The notes under the pieces are model-generated. The model saw only the letters and a program-made list of their open reading frames with translations. It was not told the origin of the DNA and ran no database searches. DNA of 64,000 nucleotides from Rickettsiales bacterium (GTDB lineage: Bacteria; Pseudomonadota; Alphaproteobacteria; Rickettsiales; CANDYO01): the NCBI GenBank assembly GCA_025210695.1, contig JAOARE010000008.1, positions 62,001 through 126,000 of the forward strand. The letters are read 5' to 3'. The translations under genes and the position numbers were made by a program. Shown here one piece after another: positions 1 through 10,050 of this stretch (position 1 is the stretch's first letter; every line of letters begins with the position of its first letter).

Positions 1-37
1 GTTTAATAATCCTAAGTTTTATGAGTAGCCATATAAT

Positions 38-955
38 ATGCACACAATCGACAATCCTTTTCAACAAAATTCTGTTACTTACTGTCTAGAACTGCAAATT
101 AAATTTGCTTATTTACAGTTTTTTCTACAATTTTTTGAAACATTAAGCGAAACTATTGTATATTTCGAAGATGATTACACTAAGAATATTGATAGCAAAC
201 CTGAAGATATATGGAGAATTCAAGTCTATTTAGATAAAAAACCTAATCTTAAAGTTATAGAAGCTAAAACCACAAAAATTGCTTTAGAACATAAAATACC
301 TCCCCCCTGTCTAGAAGTTAAAAAAATTAATGATAAAGACTGGGTGAGTGAAGTACAAAAAACTTTTATACCTATTCAGTCTGGTTTATTCTTTATTCAT
401 CATTCAAATTATGATGAAGAAATACCAGAAGGACAAATTGCTATAGAAATTAATGCAGGTAGAGCATTCGGCACTGGAGAGCATGAAACCACGAGCAATT
501 GCTTAAAAGCCTTATCTAATTTAAAAGAAAATAAATATATCAACTGTTTAGATATGGGATGCGGATCTGGAATATTAGCAATTGCAATGGCAAAATTATG
601 GCCCTACCAAATTACAGCTGTGGACGTAGATGAACAAGCCATTAATGTAGCTCTAGAGAATTTTCATTTAAATGGCACTGGATTTATTACTGCAGAACAA
701 AGCGATGGATATAAATCAAAATTCGTTAGCAGAAATGCCCCATATCAATTAATCACAGCAAATATACTTGCTAACCCTTTAATAGAAATGGCACATGATG
801 CTTATGTTCACCTTCAAGAGGGAGGAATTCTAATCCTAGCAGGATTTCTAAATGACCAAATAAAAAACGTTCTAAAAGCCCATAAAAAACAAGGATTTAA
901 CTTAGTACAAACAATTTCTGATAAAAATTGGCCTATATTAATACTAAAGAAATGA
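38..955 (+). CDS. prmA: Ribosomal protein L11 methyltransferase PrmA
   Basis: This is a SAM-dependent methyltransferase of 305 residues that by family membership methylates ribosomal protein L11 in the cytoplasm. The family-specific GRAFGTGEHETT stretch lies at residues 141-152, the glycine-rich SAM motif LDMGCGSG at 171-178, the acidic VDVD loop at about 195, and the catalytic-domain TANILANPL motif at about 240. The N-terminal domain is divergent, as is usual in AT-rich alphaproteobacteria. ATG at 38 has no convincing ribosome binding site, but it lies close to the expected N-terminus. An AT-rich inverted repeat follows the stop. The neighbouring lipase gene is unrelated in function. I am confident of the family call. 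Confidence 0.93.
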   Translation: MHTIDNPFQQNSVTYCLELQIKFAYLQFFLQFFETLSETIVYFEDDYTKNIDSKPEDIWRIQVYLDKKPNLKVIEAKTTKIALEHKIPPPCLEVKKINDKDWVSEVQKTFIPIQSGLFFIHHSNYDEEIPEGQIAIEINAGRAFGTGEHETTSNCLKALSNLKENKYINCLDMGCGSGILAIAMAKLWPYQITAVDVDEQAINVALENFHLNGTGFITAEQSDGYKSKFVSRNAPYQLITANILANPLIEMAHDAYVHLQEGGILILAGFLNDQIKNVLKAHKKQGFNLVQTISDKNWPILILKK

Positions 956-957
956 GG

Positions 958-983
958 AGAGTATTAATTAAATATTAATCTCT
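958..983 (+). other. Stem-loop after prmA, possible weak terminator
   Basis: AGAG plus ATTAAT pairs with ATTAAT plus CTCT, with one bulged T and a five-base loop, just after the prmA stop. No T-run follows, so it may only protect the 3' end or stop transcription weakly. Confidence 0.3.
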
Positions 984-1036
984 TGATAATACACTGACAT
1001 AAATATTTTATAAAACAATTATGGTCTTGAATTATT

Positions 1037-1939
1037 ATGGGTCTTACAAACAGAACTGTAGAAATAACAGCATGGGGCGTTTCCATGGCTACATATTCTA
1101 AGAATTATGCAGACCATCAAGATAAAATTATAGAATTAATTTCTCCAGACAATATTATGTCAATAAAACCTTTTTTTAAAGGTGATAAAGATAAATACCC
1201 TGCTGGGTTAATTATAGAAACAAAAGACTATGTTATGGTAAGTTATAGAGGAACTAAACTTTCTGAACCTAAAGAAGTTTTTCATGACTTGCAAATACAT
1301 CAATCAAATATGAAACTTGCAGGAAAAGATTATCTAATGCATGCAGGATTCATAAAAGAATACAAAGCCTCTAAAGACAACCTCATAAAAACCTTTGCTC
1401 AAGTAGATTCTAGTAAACCAATAATATTTTCTGGACATAGTCTCGGTGGAGCTATGGCTAATATTGCTGCACTAGATTTTACCGCTAATAAGCCAATAGA
1501 AAATACTAAAGTAGATAATGTTGTAACTTTTGGAGCTCCCAGAGTATTTTCTCCTGCCACTGCAAAACTTTATAACAAATTAGAATTAGGAAAAAAAACC
1601 TTAAGAGTTGTACAGAGGGGAGACCCTATCCCTGAAATGGTTCCTTATCTAGCTTATAAGCATACCGGAAAAAAAATAGTCTTATTAGATTACAAAGCCC
1701 AACTTCACTCAAGTAATGCTTATCGAAATATTACAAGCAAATTAAAACAGCATACCATAGAAAATGCTAAAGAATATGATGGGTTTAGTCGTTATCTAAT
1801 AAGAATTTTAACAAAAGCAAGAGACAGATTATTATCATCCACCGGAATGATTTCCCGTAAGGAATATCAAATGCGTGATAGAGTTATGAGGGAAAGAGAG
1901 TTCAAAGAATTTATGGGGATAAATTCTAAAGGAATCTAA
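1037..1939 (+). CDS. Class-3 lipase-like alpha/beta hydrolase (paralog 1)
   Basis: This 300-residue protein has the lipase class 3 core. It shows an early SYRGTK strand at about 69, the nucleophile elbow GHSLGG with Ser135, the FGAPRV strand at about 165, a likely catalytic Asp196 in RGDPIPE, and His209 in KHTG. The remaining C-terminal ~90 residues are rich in Arg, Lys and Met and match no domain I know. No signal peptide is evident, so if it is exported it would need a leaderless route such as type IV secretion (inference). A second gene with the same layout lies at 22964-23884. The substrate, phospholipid or triacylglycerol, cannot be told from the sequence. Confidence 0.8.
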   Translation: MGLTNRTVEITAWGVSMATYSKNYADHQDKIIELISPDNIMSIKPFFKGDKDKYPAGLIIETKDYVMVSYRGTKLSEPKEVFHDLQIHQSNMKLAGKDYLMHAGFIKEYKASKDNLIKTFAQVDSSKPIIFSGHSLGGAMANIAALDFTANKPIENTKVDNVVTFGAPRVFSPATAKLYNKLELGKKTLRVVQRGDPIPEMVPYLAYKHTGKKIVLLDYKAQLHSSNAYRNITSKLKQHTIENAKEYDGFSRYLIRILTKARDRLLSSTGMISRKEYQMRDRVMREREFKEFMGINSKGI

Positions 1940-1968
1940 CCCCATTATCTTTAGAAGAAGAAAGTAAA

Positions 1969-2439
1969 TTATTGCTTCTTTTCTACTGCACCTTGAGCTT
2001 TACGTTGCTCATATAAGCTAGCAAAGTCAACAGGCTCTATCATCAATGGTTGAAAACCACCATCCCTTGTGGCATCTGCTAAAACTCTTCTTGCAAATGG
2101 GAAAAGAATTGTTGGACAATGGATTAAAAGAATCATTTCTTTTTGCGCTGCTTCCACATTTTTTAAGGTAAATAAACCAGCATAAGAAAGTTCAGCTACA
2201 AACAAAGAGGTATCCCCTGATTTTGCAGTGGCTGTAATTTGTAATGTTACCTCATGAGTGTCTTCTTTCATAGCTTTAGCTTCTAGATTTAAAGCTATTT
2301 CTATCTGTGGGGCCTCTTTTGGAGCCACTAAAGTTGCTGGAGCTCCTGGGTTCTCAAATGATAAATCTTTAACATATTGTATGTTAATAGCCACAGATGG
2401 AGCTGTTGCTTCTGAAGGAGTTGTCTCTTTTTTTGTCAT
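1969..2439 (-). CDS. secB: Protein-export chaperone SecB
   Basis: This 156-residue protein carries the SecB signature near the N-terminus: IQYVKDLSFENPGAP at about 20-34 matches the conserved first strand of the family. SecB keeps exported preproteins unfolded and hands them to SecA in the cytoplasm. The C-terminal half has the family's LIHCPTILFPFARR and GGFQPLMIEPVDF elements. The C-terminus is short. It is divergent from the Tim44-like gene; the pairing of secB with tim44 and mltA is common in alphaproteobacteria and supports the assignment. The start at ATG 2439 leaves 111 bases to the divergent gene for both promoters. Confidence 0.95.
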   Translation of the reverse strand: MTKKETTPSEATAPSVAINIQYVKDLSFENPGAPATLVAPKEAPQIEIALNLEAKAMKEDTHEVTLQITATAKSGDTSLFVAELSYAGLFTLKNVEAAQKEMILLIHCPTILFPFARRVLADATRDGGFQPLMIEPVDFASLYEQRKAQGAVEKKQ

Positions 2440-2550
2440 AATTATTTACCTTTTTTAGTTAAAATTAATGCGTTTATAAAATAGATGATGTAAAATCATA
2501 AATTACATTGTATAAATGTCAAGTAATCAAAAAATTATCGAGGATCTATT

Positions 2551-3198
2551 ATGCTTTCAGCAGATATTATTGTATTGGGTTTCGTAACCGGCTTTATTTT
2601 ATACAGACTATACACAACACTTGGCCGTAAAGATGATGATGGGAGCCATTACACTACAAAGAAAAACGATGTTTCAGGAATAATAGATATTTCTTCAATG
2701 GTAAAAACTGTTGATGAATCTTCTTCTGAACTTTCTCCTATTGAGACTAGCTTAAGCGCTGGTTTTGAAGATGTGGTAGCTGAAATTAAAAAAATTGAAA
2801 AAAAGTTTTCTCTAGAGAAGTTTCTAAATGGCGCACAAAAAGCTTTTGAAATGATATTAACAGCCTTTGCAGAAAACGATCGTCAAACTTTAGAAAAACT
2901 TTTAGATAAAAACACTTATAAACAGTTTATAAGTGAAATTGACAGAAGAATAAAAAATGAAATTACTTTAAATTTAACTTTAGTAGCTTTACCAAAAGTA
3001 GAAATAAAAAATATAAAACTAAGAAATAAAACATTATCTATAGAAGTATTCTATCATAGCCAACAAATCAACCTTCTTAAAAACAAGAAAGAAGAGATAA
3101 TAGAAGGGGATGTTTCTCAAATTGATAATGTGGAAGATACATGGACTTTTAGTAAAGAGCTAAATTCTAATGAAGATTGGAAACTGGTTAAAGTGTAA
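2551..3198 (+). CDS. Tim44/TimA-like inner-membrane-anchored protein
   Basis: A 215-residue protein has one N-terminal membrane helix (about residues 4-22), a charged linker, and a C-terminal Tim44-like domain (about 75-213). That domain opens with AFEMILTAFAENDRQTLEKLL and ends in TWTF and DWKLVKV strands. Alphaproteobacterial relatives are thought to act in membrane-protein assembly or quality control, by relation to mitochondrial Tim44. An ATCGAGGAT stretch just upstream of ATG 2551 can serve as ribosome binding site. Its stop abuts the ATG of the mltA remnant, so the two were once a coupled operon. Confidence 0.85.
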   Translation: MLSADIIVLGFVTGFILYRLYTTLGRKDDDGSHYTTKKNDVSGIIDISSMVKTVDESSSELSPIETSLSAGFEDVVAEIKKIEKKFSLEKFLNGAQKAFEMILTAFAENDRQTLEKLLDKNTYKQFISEIDRRIKNEITLNLTLVALPKVEIKNIKLRNKTLSIEVFYHSQQINLLKNKKEEIIEGDVSQIDNVEDTWTFSKELNSNEDWKLVKV

Positions 3199-3366
3199 AT
3201 GCTATATAGAAGTTTTGTTCTATTATTGTGCCTATTCATTCTAACCAACTGTACTAGTAAAATTATATCAAACTAGAAAAATCTAACTTCTCAAAATTAG
3301 ATAGGCGACAAACATGAAAAAGCTTTGAATACATTTGCTAAATCTTGCTCTGTGAGTAAAAAATAA
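3199..3366 (+). pseudogene. Degraded 5' end of mltA (lytic murein transglycosylase A)
   Basis: Translating from ATG 3199 gives a lipoprotein-like leader (MLYRSFVLLLCLFILTNCTS) and an in-frame TAG at 3274. The same frame continues through a second TAG at 3298 and then reads GDKHEKALNTFAKSCSVSKK before TAA at 3364. The stretch with an acidic residue followed by ALNTFAKSC resembles the N-terminal MltA pattern (D-H-x-x-AL-x-x-F-x-x-SC), and mltA is the usual gene after tim44 in alphaproteobacteria. Nothing of the catalytic domain remains. Two nonsense mutations plus loss of the 3' part make it a decayed gene. The mltA identity is inferred from a short match plus synteny. Confidence 0.6.
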
Positions 3367-3413
3367 ATTAGTTGTATAGGATAAATGTCATTCAAGATAA
3401 TAAAATTAATGAA

Positions 3414-3632
3414 ATGGATGTTTTAATCGGCAAAAATATTAGGACTAGAAGAAAAAATTTGGCAATAAGTCAACGAACTTTAGCATTAAAGATTGGAGTT
3501 GCATTTCAAATAATTCAAAAATATGAGAACTCTGTAAGCAAGATACCTGAAAATAGGCTTTATGCAATTGCAGAAATTCTAAAGGTAACACCAGAGTATT
3601 TTTTAACCCCAATTTCGATTCACCTCTTTTAG
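3414..3632 (+). CDS. Short XRE-family helix-turn-helix regulator
   Basis: From ATG 3414 this encodes 72 residues that are almost entirely one XRE/Cro-type DNA-binding domain. IGKNIRTRRKNLAISQRTLA is followed by the recognition helix region VAFQIIQKYENSVSKI and a closing helix RLYAIAEILKVTPEYF. A TTG at 3372 could extend it by 14 residues, but ATG 3414 fits the domain start. Rickettsiales XRE proteins usually have an acidic C-terminal tail; here the protein stops in an unrelated ISIHLF. It may therefore be a truncated form. It sits where the rest of mltA was lost. Confidence 0.6.
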   Translation: MDVLIGKNIRTRRKNLAISQRTLALKIGVAFQIIQKYENSVSKIPENRLYAIAEILKVTPEYFLTPISIHLF

Positions 3633-3737
3633 AGATTGGAGACTGAAAACGCCCATAAACACTAGCAATTCTACCATTTGGGAGGTTTGTTTGGCTGTAT
3701 AAATTGCAGCGACTAGAGGGAACACAACTGTTAGTAG

Positions 3738-3827
<90 letters not shown>

Positions 3828-3980
3828 GTTTGAGGATTTCAAATTTACACGTATTAGGGGGGATATGTCAAATGATTTAAGCTTACAACTTTAATATTGT
3901 AAGTCCATATAAAAGCATTGCATAAATTCTTTTACTTAAGTAACTTAAACTATATTATAATGCATTAGGATGTGTTCAAC

Positions 3981-5234
3981 ATGATTCTAGATATTCCTGA
4001 AGAAAAGCAAATCATTCTAAATGAAATTAGAGCCAAACATAACGTCTGTATTACAGGAGCTGCTGGCACAGGAAAATCTTTTCTTCTAAAGCTAATTAAG
4101 GATCATTTTCCCCATATTCATATCACAGCCAGCACTGGAGTTGCCGCAGTTAATGTTGGTGGAGTTACTATTCATTCATGGGCAGGAATTGGCAAAGGAG
4201 CCCTTCCCCCAGCAGAAATTGTTAAGTTTATCTATTCAGGCCCAGGCACAAAAATAAGACGCCAGATTAGAAAATCTAAATTACTAGCTATTGATGAAAT
4301 ATCTATGATATCTGCCTCGGTATTAAATTTGCTCGATCAAGTATTTCAAGAAGTAAGACAAAATGATTTGCCTTTTGGTGGAATACAAATGGTATTAATT
4401 GGAGATTTTTTTCAATTGCCTCCAGTTAGCCAAGATGGAAATGTGGACTTCTGTTTTCTGTCAGATGCTTGGCAGAATGGAGATTTTAAAATGTTTGAGC
4501 TCACAGAGGTATTTCGCCAATCAGATCTTCAATTTATTCAATTGCTTAATAACATTCGACATGCGGCATTAAATGAAGAAGATATTTTATTGCTTCAACA
4601 TCGTCAGGCAGTAGACTTGGCAGATGATATTGCTCCAACAATGCTTGCCACCCATAATTATCAAGCTGATAAAATTAATATTGAAGAGTTAAATAAAATC
4701 ACAGGTGAAGAAGAAGTCACCTTTAAAATGAGCGAAGAGGGAAAAGAAAAAGCTATTGAATTCTTAAAGAAAAACTGTTTGGCCCAAGCAGAACTAACTT
4801 TAAAGCGCGGTGCACAAGTTATGATGCTTAAAAACACACTGCAAAAACAAGGTGTTATTAATGGATCAATTGGAATCATAACTGGATTCACTAAAAATAA
4901 ATTTCCAATAGTAAAATTTCATAATGGTGAAGTTTGTATTATCACCCCTGAAGAATGGAATACTGAAGTATTTAATGAAACCACCCAAAAAACTGAAATA
5001 ACCGGATCAATAAAGCAAATTCCTTTAGCTCTTGCTTGGGCAATAACCATCCATAAATCACAGGGAATGACCTTAGATTCAGTGCTATGCGATCTTTCAA
5101 AAGTTTTTGCAGAAGGACAAGCTTATGTGGCGCTCTCCAGAGTAAAATCTTTAGATGGACTATATATCAGGGGATTCAAACCATCCCTACTCAGAGTTAA
5201 TTCTCAAGTTAGAGAATTTTATAATGCATCATAA
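3981..5234 (+). CDS. Pif1/RecD-like ATP-dependent DNA helicase
   Basis: A 417-residue superfamily 1 helicase. Walker A is GAAGTGKS at residues 26-33. The Pif1-type motif TGVAAVNVGGVTIHSWAGIG follows, then the DE box LLAIDEISM, motif III IGDFFQLPPV, an arginine motif TEVFRQ, and a C-terminal AWAITIHKSQGMT plus YVALSRV. These features define the Pif1-like AAA family rather than RecD proper. Its role is probably unwinding structured DNA during replication or repair. ATG 3981 is preferred over GTG 3972 because AGGA stands ten bases before it. Its stop overlaps the convergent ABC-F gene by six bases. Confidence 0.85.
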   Translation: MILDIPEEKQIILNEIRAKHNVCITGAAGTGKSFLLKLIKDHFPHIHITASTGVAAVNVGGVTIHSWAGIGKGALPPAEIVKFIYSGPGTKIRRQIRKSKLLAIDEISMISASVLNLLDQVFQEVRQNDLPFGGIQMVLIGDFFQLPPVSQDGNVDFCFLSDAWQNGDFKMFELTEVFRQSDLQFIQLLNNIRHAALNEEDILLLQHRQAVDLADDIAPTMLATHNYQADKINIEELNKITGEEEVTFKMSEEGKEKAIEFLKKNCLAQAELTLKRGAQVMMLKNTLQKQGVINGSIGIITGFTKNKFPIVKFHNGEVCIITPEEWNTEVFNETTQKTEITGSIKQIPLALAWAITIHKSQGMTLDSVLCDLSKVFAEGQAYVALSRVKSLDGLYIRGFKPSLLRVNSQVREFYNAS

Positions 5235-7031
5235 TTTATTTTTCAACTCTTCCAATTCTAACCACCTCACCTCAAATTCTTCAATCTGCTCTCTTTTGCT
5301 AGTAATTTTATTAGTAAGATCATTAAAATAATCTAGATCTTTAGAGTATAAATCTGGATCACTAAGATCTTTCTCCAGTTCTTTTATTTCACTAATTAGC
5401 ATTTCAACTTTCCCCGGAAGCAATTCAAGCTCTCTTTCATATTTATATGAAAGTTTATTGCTAGAATTTACCTTCTTCGGCTGATCTTTAATAACCTTAG
5501 CTTCTTTAACTACGTTTTTAGTGCTAGCAACATAATCATAATATCCGCCAGCATGATCATGAACTTGATTATTATCAATAATCAGGGTTCTATTGGCCAA
5601 GCGCTCTAAAAAATCACGATCATGGCTCACTATAAGCAGCGTTCCTTTATATTCACTAAGTATCTCCACTAACATATCAAGTGTGTCCATATCCAAATCA
5701 TTAGTAGGTTCATCTAAAATCAAGAAATTACCTGGATTTATTAGCAATCTTGCTAATAATAATCTATTTTGTTCTCCACCAGAAAGAGTTGAAACTTTGC
5801 TCTTTGCTTGCTTGCCATCAAACAAGAAATCCTTTAAATAAGCCACCACATGCTTAGGTTTACTTCCTCCTAAAAATATGGTATCACCACCATTAGGACA
5901 TAAAGTTTCCCATAAAGTTTTCTCAGGATCAATTTCACCGCGGGATTGATCTAAATAAGAACATTCCAAACTATGACCTAATTTAATACTTCCAGAGCTA
6001 GGCTTTAAATCTCCGGTGATTAATTTAATCAAGGTACTTTTACCAGCTCCATTACAGCCCATTACCCCTATCACTTCACCCTTCAATATACTTAAAGAAA
6101 ATGGCTTAAATATTTTTCTCTCAGGAAATTCAAAACTCACATTTTCCATCTCAACTAATAACTTAGATCTATTATTTAAAGCAAGAGAGTCTAATTTTAT
6201 ACCATTATCAATTTTACCAAATCTAGATTTATCACTTTTTAATTTTGCCCGTAGCTCATATAAATTTTGTAACCGCTGTTGATTGCGTTTTCGCCTTGCC
6301 GTCACTCCCTGTTGAAGCCATATATTTTCTTTATCTAATTCTTTACCAAGCTTTATAAGTTCTCTCTCCTCCTGAGCGAAAGTCTCTTCACTCCAACGCT
6401 CAAAATCATTAAATCCTAGTTTATTGTAAAGCAGCTTTCCTCTATCAAGCCAAATGGTTTTATTAGAAATATTGCGCAAAAATGCTCTATCATGACTAAC
6501 AACTATCAAACCACCAGAAAAATTATTCAAATATCCCTCTAGCCACTCAATCGAACCAATATCTAGATGATTGGTTGGTTCATCTAAAAATAATAAATCT
6601 GGCTCAATCACCAAAGTTCTGGCCAGATCTGCCCTTCTTAATTGTCCACCTGAAAGCTTGCTTAAATATTTTTCTCCATCAAGCTGTAATTTTTCTAAAA
6701 TAATATCTGCTAGATATGATTTCTGCTCTAATTCTTCACCCTTCTTAAGAGAAATATTTTGCAGCACATATTGATAAATAGTTAGATCTTGTTCAATCAC
6801 TGGCTGTTGCAATAAATAGCTTATTTTAATTCCTGGATGATAATATAACTCACCTTGATCAGGCTCTATTTCTCCTGCCATTAATTTTAATAAAGTAGAT
6901 TTCCCGCTACCATTTTTTCCAATTAAACATACTCTATCTTTAGCAGATACTTGAGCAGAGATATTTGAAAATAATGGAGTTTGACCAAAACTTAGAGATA
7001 AATCTTTAAAATAAAAAAGCGGTAAAGACAT
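5229..7031 (-). CDS. uup: ABC-F family ATPase, Uup type
   Basis: This 600-residue soluble protein has two ABC ATPase domains. The first has Walker A GKNGSGKS, signature LSGGQLRRADLARTL and FLDEPTNHLD. The second has GCNGAGKS, LSGGEQNRLLLARLL and LDEPTNDLD. They are joined by the charged linker typical of ABC-F proteins. A C-terminal coiled-coil extension (about residues 515-600, Glu/Lys/Leu rich) points to Uup, which acts on the ribosome or on branched DNA, rather than EttA. There are no membrane segments, so it is not a transporter. It faces away from the YgjP-like gene across 121 bases. Confidence 0.88.
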   Translation of the reverse strand: MSLPLFYFKDLSLSFGQTPLFSNISAQVSAKDRVCLIGKNGSGKSTLLKLMAGEIEPDQGELYYHPGIKISYLLQQPVIEQDLTIYQYVLQNISLKKGEELEQKSYLADIILEKLQLDGEKYLSKLSGGQLRRADLARTLVIEPDLLFLDEPTNHLDIGSIEWLEGYLNNFSGGLIVVSHDRAFLRNISNKTIWLDRGKLLYNKLGFNDFERWSEETFAQEERELIKLGKELDKENIWLQQGVTARRKRNQQRLQNLYELRAKLKSDKSRFGKIDNGIKLDSLALNNRSKLLVEMENVSFEFPERKIFKPFSLSILKGEVIGVMGCNGAGKSTLIKLITGDLKPSSGSIKLGHSLECSYLDQSRGEIDPEKTLWETLCPNGGDTIFLGGSKPKHVVAYLKDFLFDGKQAKSKVSTLSGGEQNRLLLARLLINPGNFLILDEPTNDLDMDTLDMLVEILSEYKGTLLIVSHDRDFLERLANRTLIIDNNQVHDHAGGYYDYVASTKNVVKEAKVIKDQPKKVNSSNKLSYKYERELELLPGKVEMLISEIKELEKDLSDPDLYSKDLDYFNDLTNKITSKREQIEEFEVRWLELEELKNKL

Positions 7032-7152
7032 GAGAGATTAATCTTAATTTATTACAAAAAACAAGTATAGCTAAATTTTCATATCTAGCAATAATCAAGA
7101 TAATTTGCTATAAATTAAGAATTATAAATAATTTTTCCTGCTTACAAAAAAT

Positions 7153-7863
7153 ATGACCAATGTTCAGATTATAAAGCTAGGCAATGAACCTAACGTTTTA
7201 GAAGTTACAGCAAGACTAAGTCTAAAAGCTAAACATATCTGCATACGAATAACCCCCACTAACCAGGTTGAGTTAATTCTTCCCAAACGAGCAAGTTTTT
7301 CTCAGGCCCATAAATTCCTAATCGGAAAAGAGCTTTGGATAAGAAATAAACTTAGAAAAACTAAAACTCCCGTTCCTATAGCTGATAAACCTAAATCCAT
7401 CTCAATCTTTGGCCAAGAACATGAGTTGATTTTAAATGATAATAACATCTCTAAGCCCATCGAAATTAGAGATAATAAAGTGATAATTTCTAATGTTGTT
7501 GCAAATGATAAAATAACTTCAATTCTAACCTTTCATTTAAAGAAAATAATGAAAATGGAAGTGGAAAAATATGCTTTTGTAAAAGCACAAGAACTAGACG
7601 TTAAATACAGCAGAATATCTATTAAAGACACTAGCAGCCGTTGGGGAAGCTGCTCCTCAAGTGGAGCCTTATCATTTTCTTGGCGCTTGATATTAGCCCC
7701 AAAAAATGTGATGGAATATGTGATAGTTCATGAATTATGCCATTTAATTGAAATGAACCACAGCCATAGATTCTGGCATCTAGTTGAAAAAACTTACCCC
7801 AATCACCATGAAGCCAGGTTATGGCTAAAGAAGAATGGTAAAACTCTTCATCAAATAATTTAG
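7153..7863 (+). CDS. YgjP-like zinc metallopeptidase (DUF45/M48 type)
   Basis: This 236-residue protein has the YgjP/WLM-type C-terminal domain. SSRWGSCSSSG at about 161-171 precedes the zinc motif HELCH at 193-197, with a further histidine in NHSHRFW about six residues on. The N-terminal part is a beta-rich domain with an IRNKL segment. These proteins are predicted metal-dependent peptidases; the substrate is unknown. The zinc-binding histidines and the catalytic glutamate are all present, so it should be active. ATG 7153 follows an AT-rich stretch without a strong ribosome binding site. Confidence 0.85.
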   Translation: MTNVQIIKLGNEPNVLEVTARLSLKAKHICIRITPTNQVELILPKRASFSQAHKFLIGKELWIRNKLRKTKTPVPIADKPKSISIFGQEHELILNDNNISKPIEIRDNKVIISNVVANDKITSILTFHLKKIMKMEVEKYAFVKAQELDVKYSRISIKDTSSRWGSCSSSGALSFSWRLILAPKNVMEYVIVHELCHLIEMNHSHRFWHLVEKTYPNHHEARLWLKKNGKTLHQII

Positions 7864-7955
7864 ATTGACTATTGAAGAAAATCAATATATAAGTACCCAC
7901 TGCTATTTAATAGAAAACTAAAACAAATTAACTAAATTGTATAGAAAAAATAAAT

Positions 7956-8315
7956 ATGATAAATTATGTAATAAAAACAATGAATACAGCCTTAGACACA
8001 TTTAGCTTATTTGTAGTTTCAGCATTGCCAATAGAAATAACATATAATAAAACTTCTAAAAAAGAATCAGATCCATTATGGCATAATATAACTAATAATG
8101 ATCCTCCCCCTCCTCCAGATGATGATGCTCAGGGGATAGAAGATCCTCCAGAAAGAGAAGAAGCATCTTCATTTTTTGAAGTCTTGAGAGATGCTCTAAA
8201 CCCTTGTTTAGAGCAAGATCAAGATGCCCCTCCCGCTATAAATTTTGATTGTGTTAATGATGATGCCCAGCATCTTCAGCCTGTTCTACTAGGATCACTA
8301 CTGTTTTCCCTGTAA
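7956..8315 (+). CDS. Hypothetical acidic, proline-rich small protein
   Basis: This open frame of 119 residues resembles no family I know. Residues 48-70 form an acidic, proline-rich stretch with PPPPPDDDAQ, and the rest is Asp/Glu/Pro rich with two short hydrophobic segments (about 16-30 and 108-119). The last 62 bases run antisense into the 3' end of atpC, which weakens the case for the C-terminus being selected. ATG 7980 is an alternative start. It could be a real small accessory protein or a chance frame; the biased composition of its non-overlapping part slightly favours a real gene. Confidence 0.35.
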   Translation: MINYVIKTMNTALDTFSLFVVSALPIEITYNKTSKKESDPLWHNITNNDPPPPPDDDAQGIEDPPEREEASSFFEVLRDALNPCLEQDQDAPPAINFDCVNDDAQHLQPVLLGSLLFSL

Positions 8316-8562
8316 CTTCTACAAAGCCAGATGAAATATTAACGCGGCCCACTACTTTCATATGATTGCCCTGAAAAACGGTAACAATACCTGGAGCAAG
8401 ACCAGAAATTAACGGAACATGGCCTGGTAAAACACCGAATTCTCCTTTAGCCCCTGGCATCACTGCCATATGGGCATCTTTAAATTCAAAAGAAGATGTA
8501 GGCGTAATTATCTCCACGTTAAGCGAGTTTGTATTATTACCCTCATGTTCCTTTCTAGTCAT
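8254..8562 (-). CDS. atpC: ATP synthase F1 epsilon subunit
   Basis: A 102-residue epsilon subunit. It has the beta-barrel domain (MAVMPGAKGEFGVLPGHVPLISGL, broken here at about residues 32-55 by no insert) and ends soon after, in EDAGHHH. The C-terminal helical hairpin that inhibits the enzyme in E. coli (139 residues) is absent, as in many alphaproteobacterial forms. It is the last gene of the atpHAGDC operon and starts five bases after atpD stops. The histidine-rich tail overlaps the convergent small frame. Confidence 0.93.
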   Translation of the reverse strand: MTRKEHEGNNTNSLNVEIITPTSSFEFKDAHMAVMPGAKGEFGVLPGHVPLISGLAPGIVTVFQGNHMKVVGRVNISSGFVEVTGKTVVILVEQAEDAGHHH

Positions 8563-8567
8563 TTTCT

Positions 8568-10001
<1,434 letters not shown>

Positions 10002-10050
10002 CTATTATTTCCTCACTTTTTCAACATTAATTTCTTTATATTCTGCTTCC

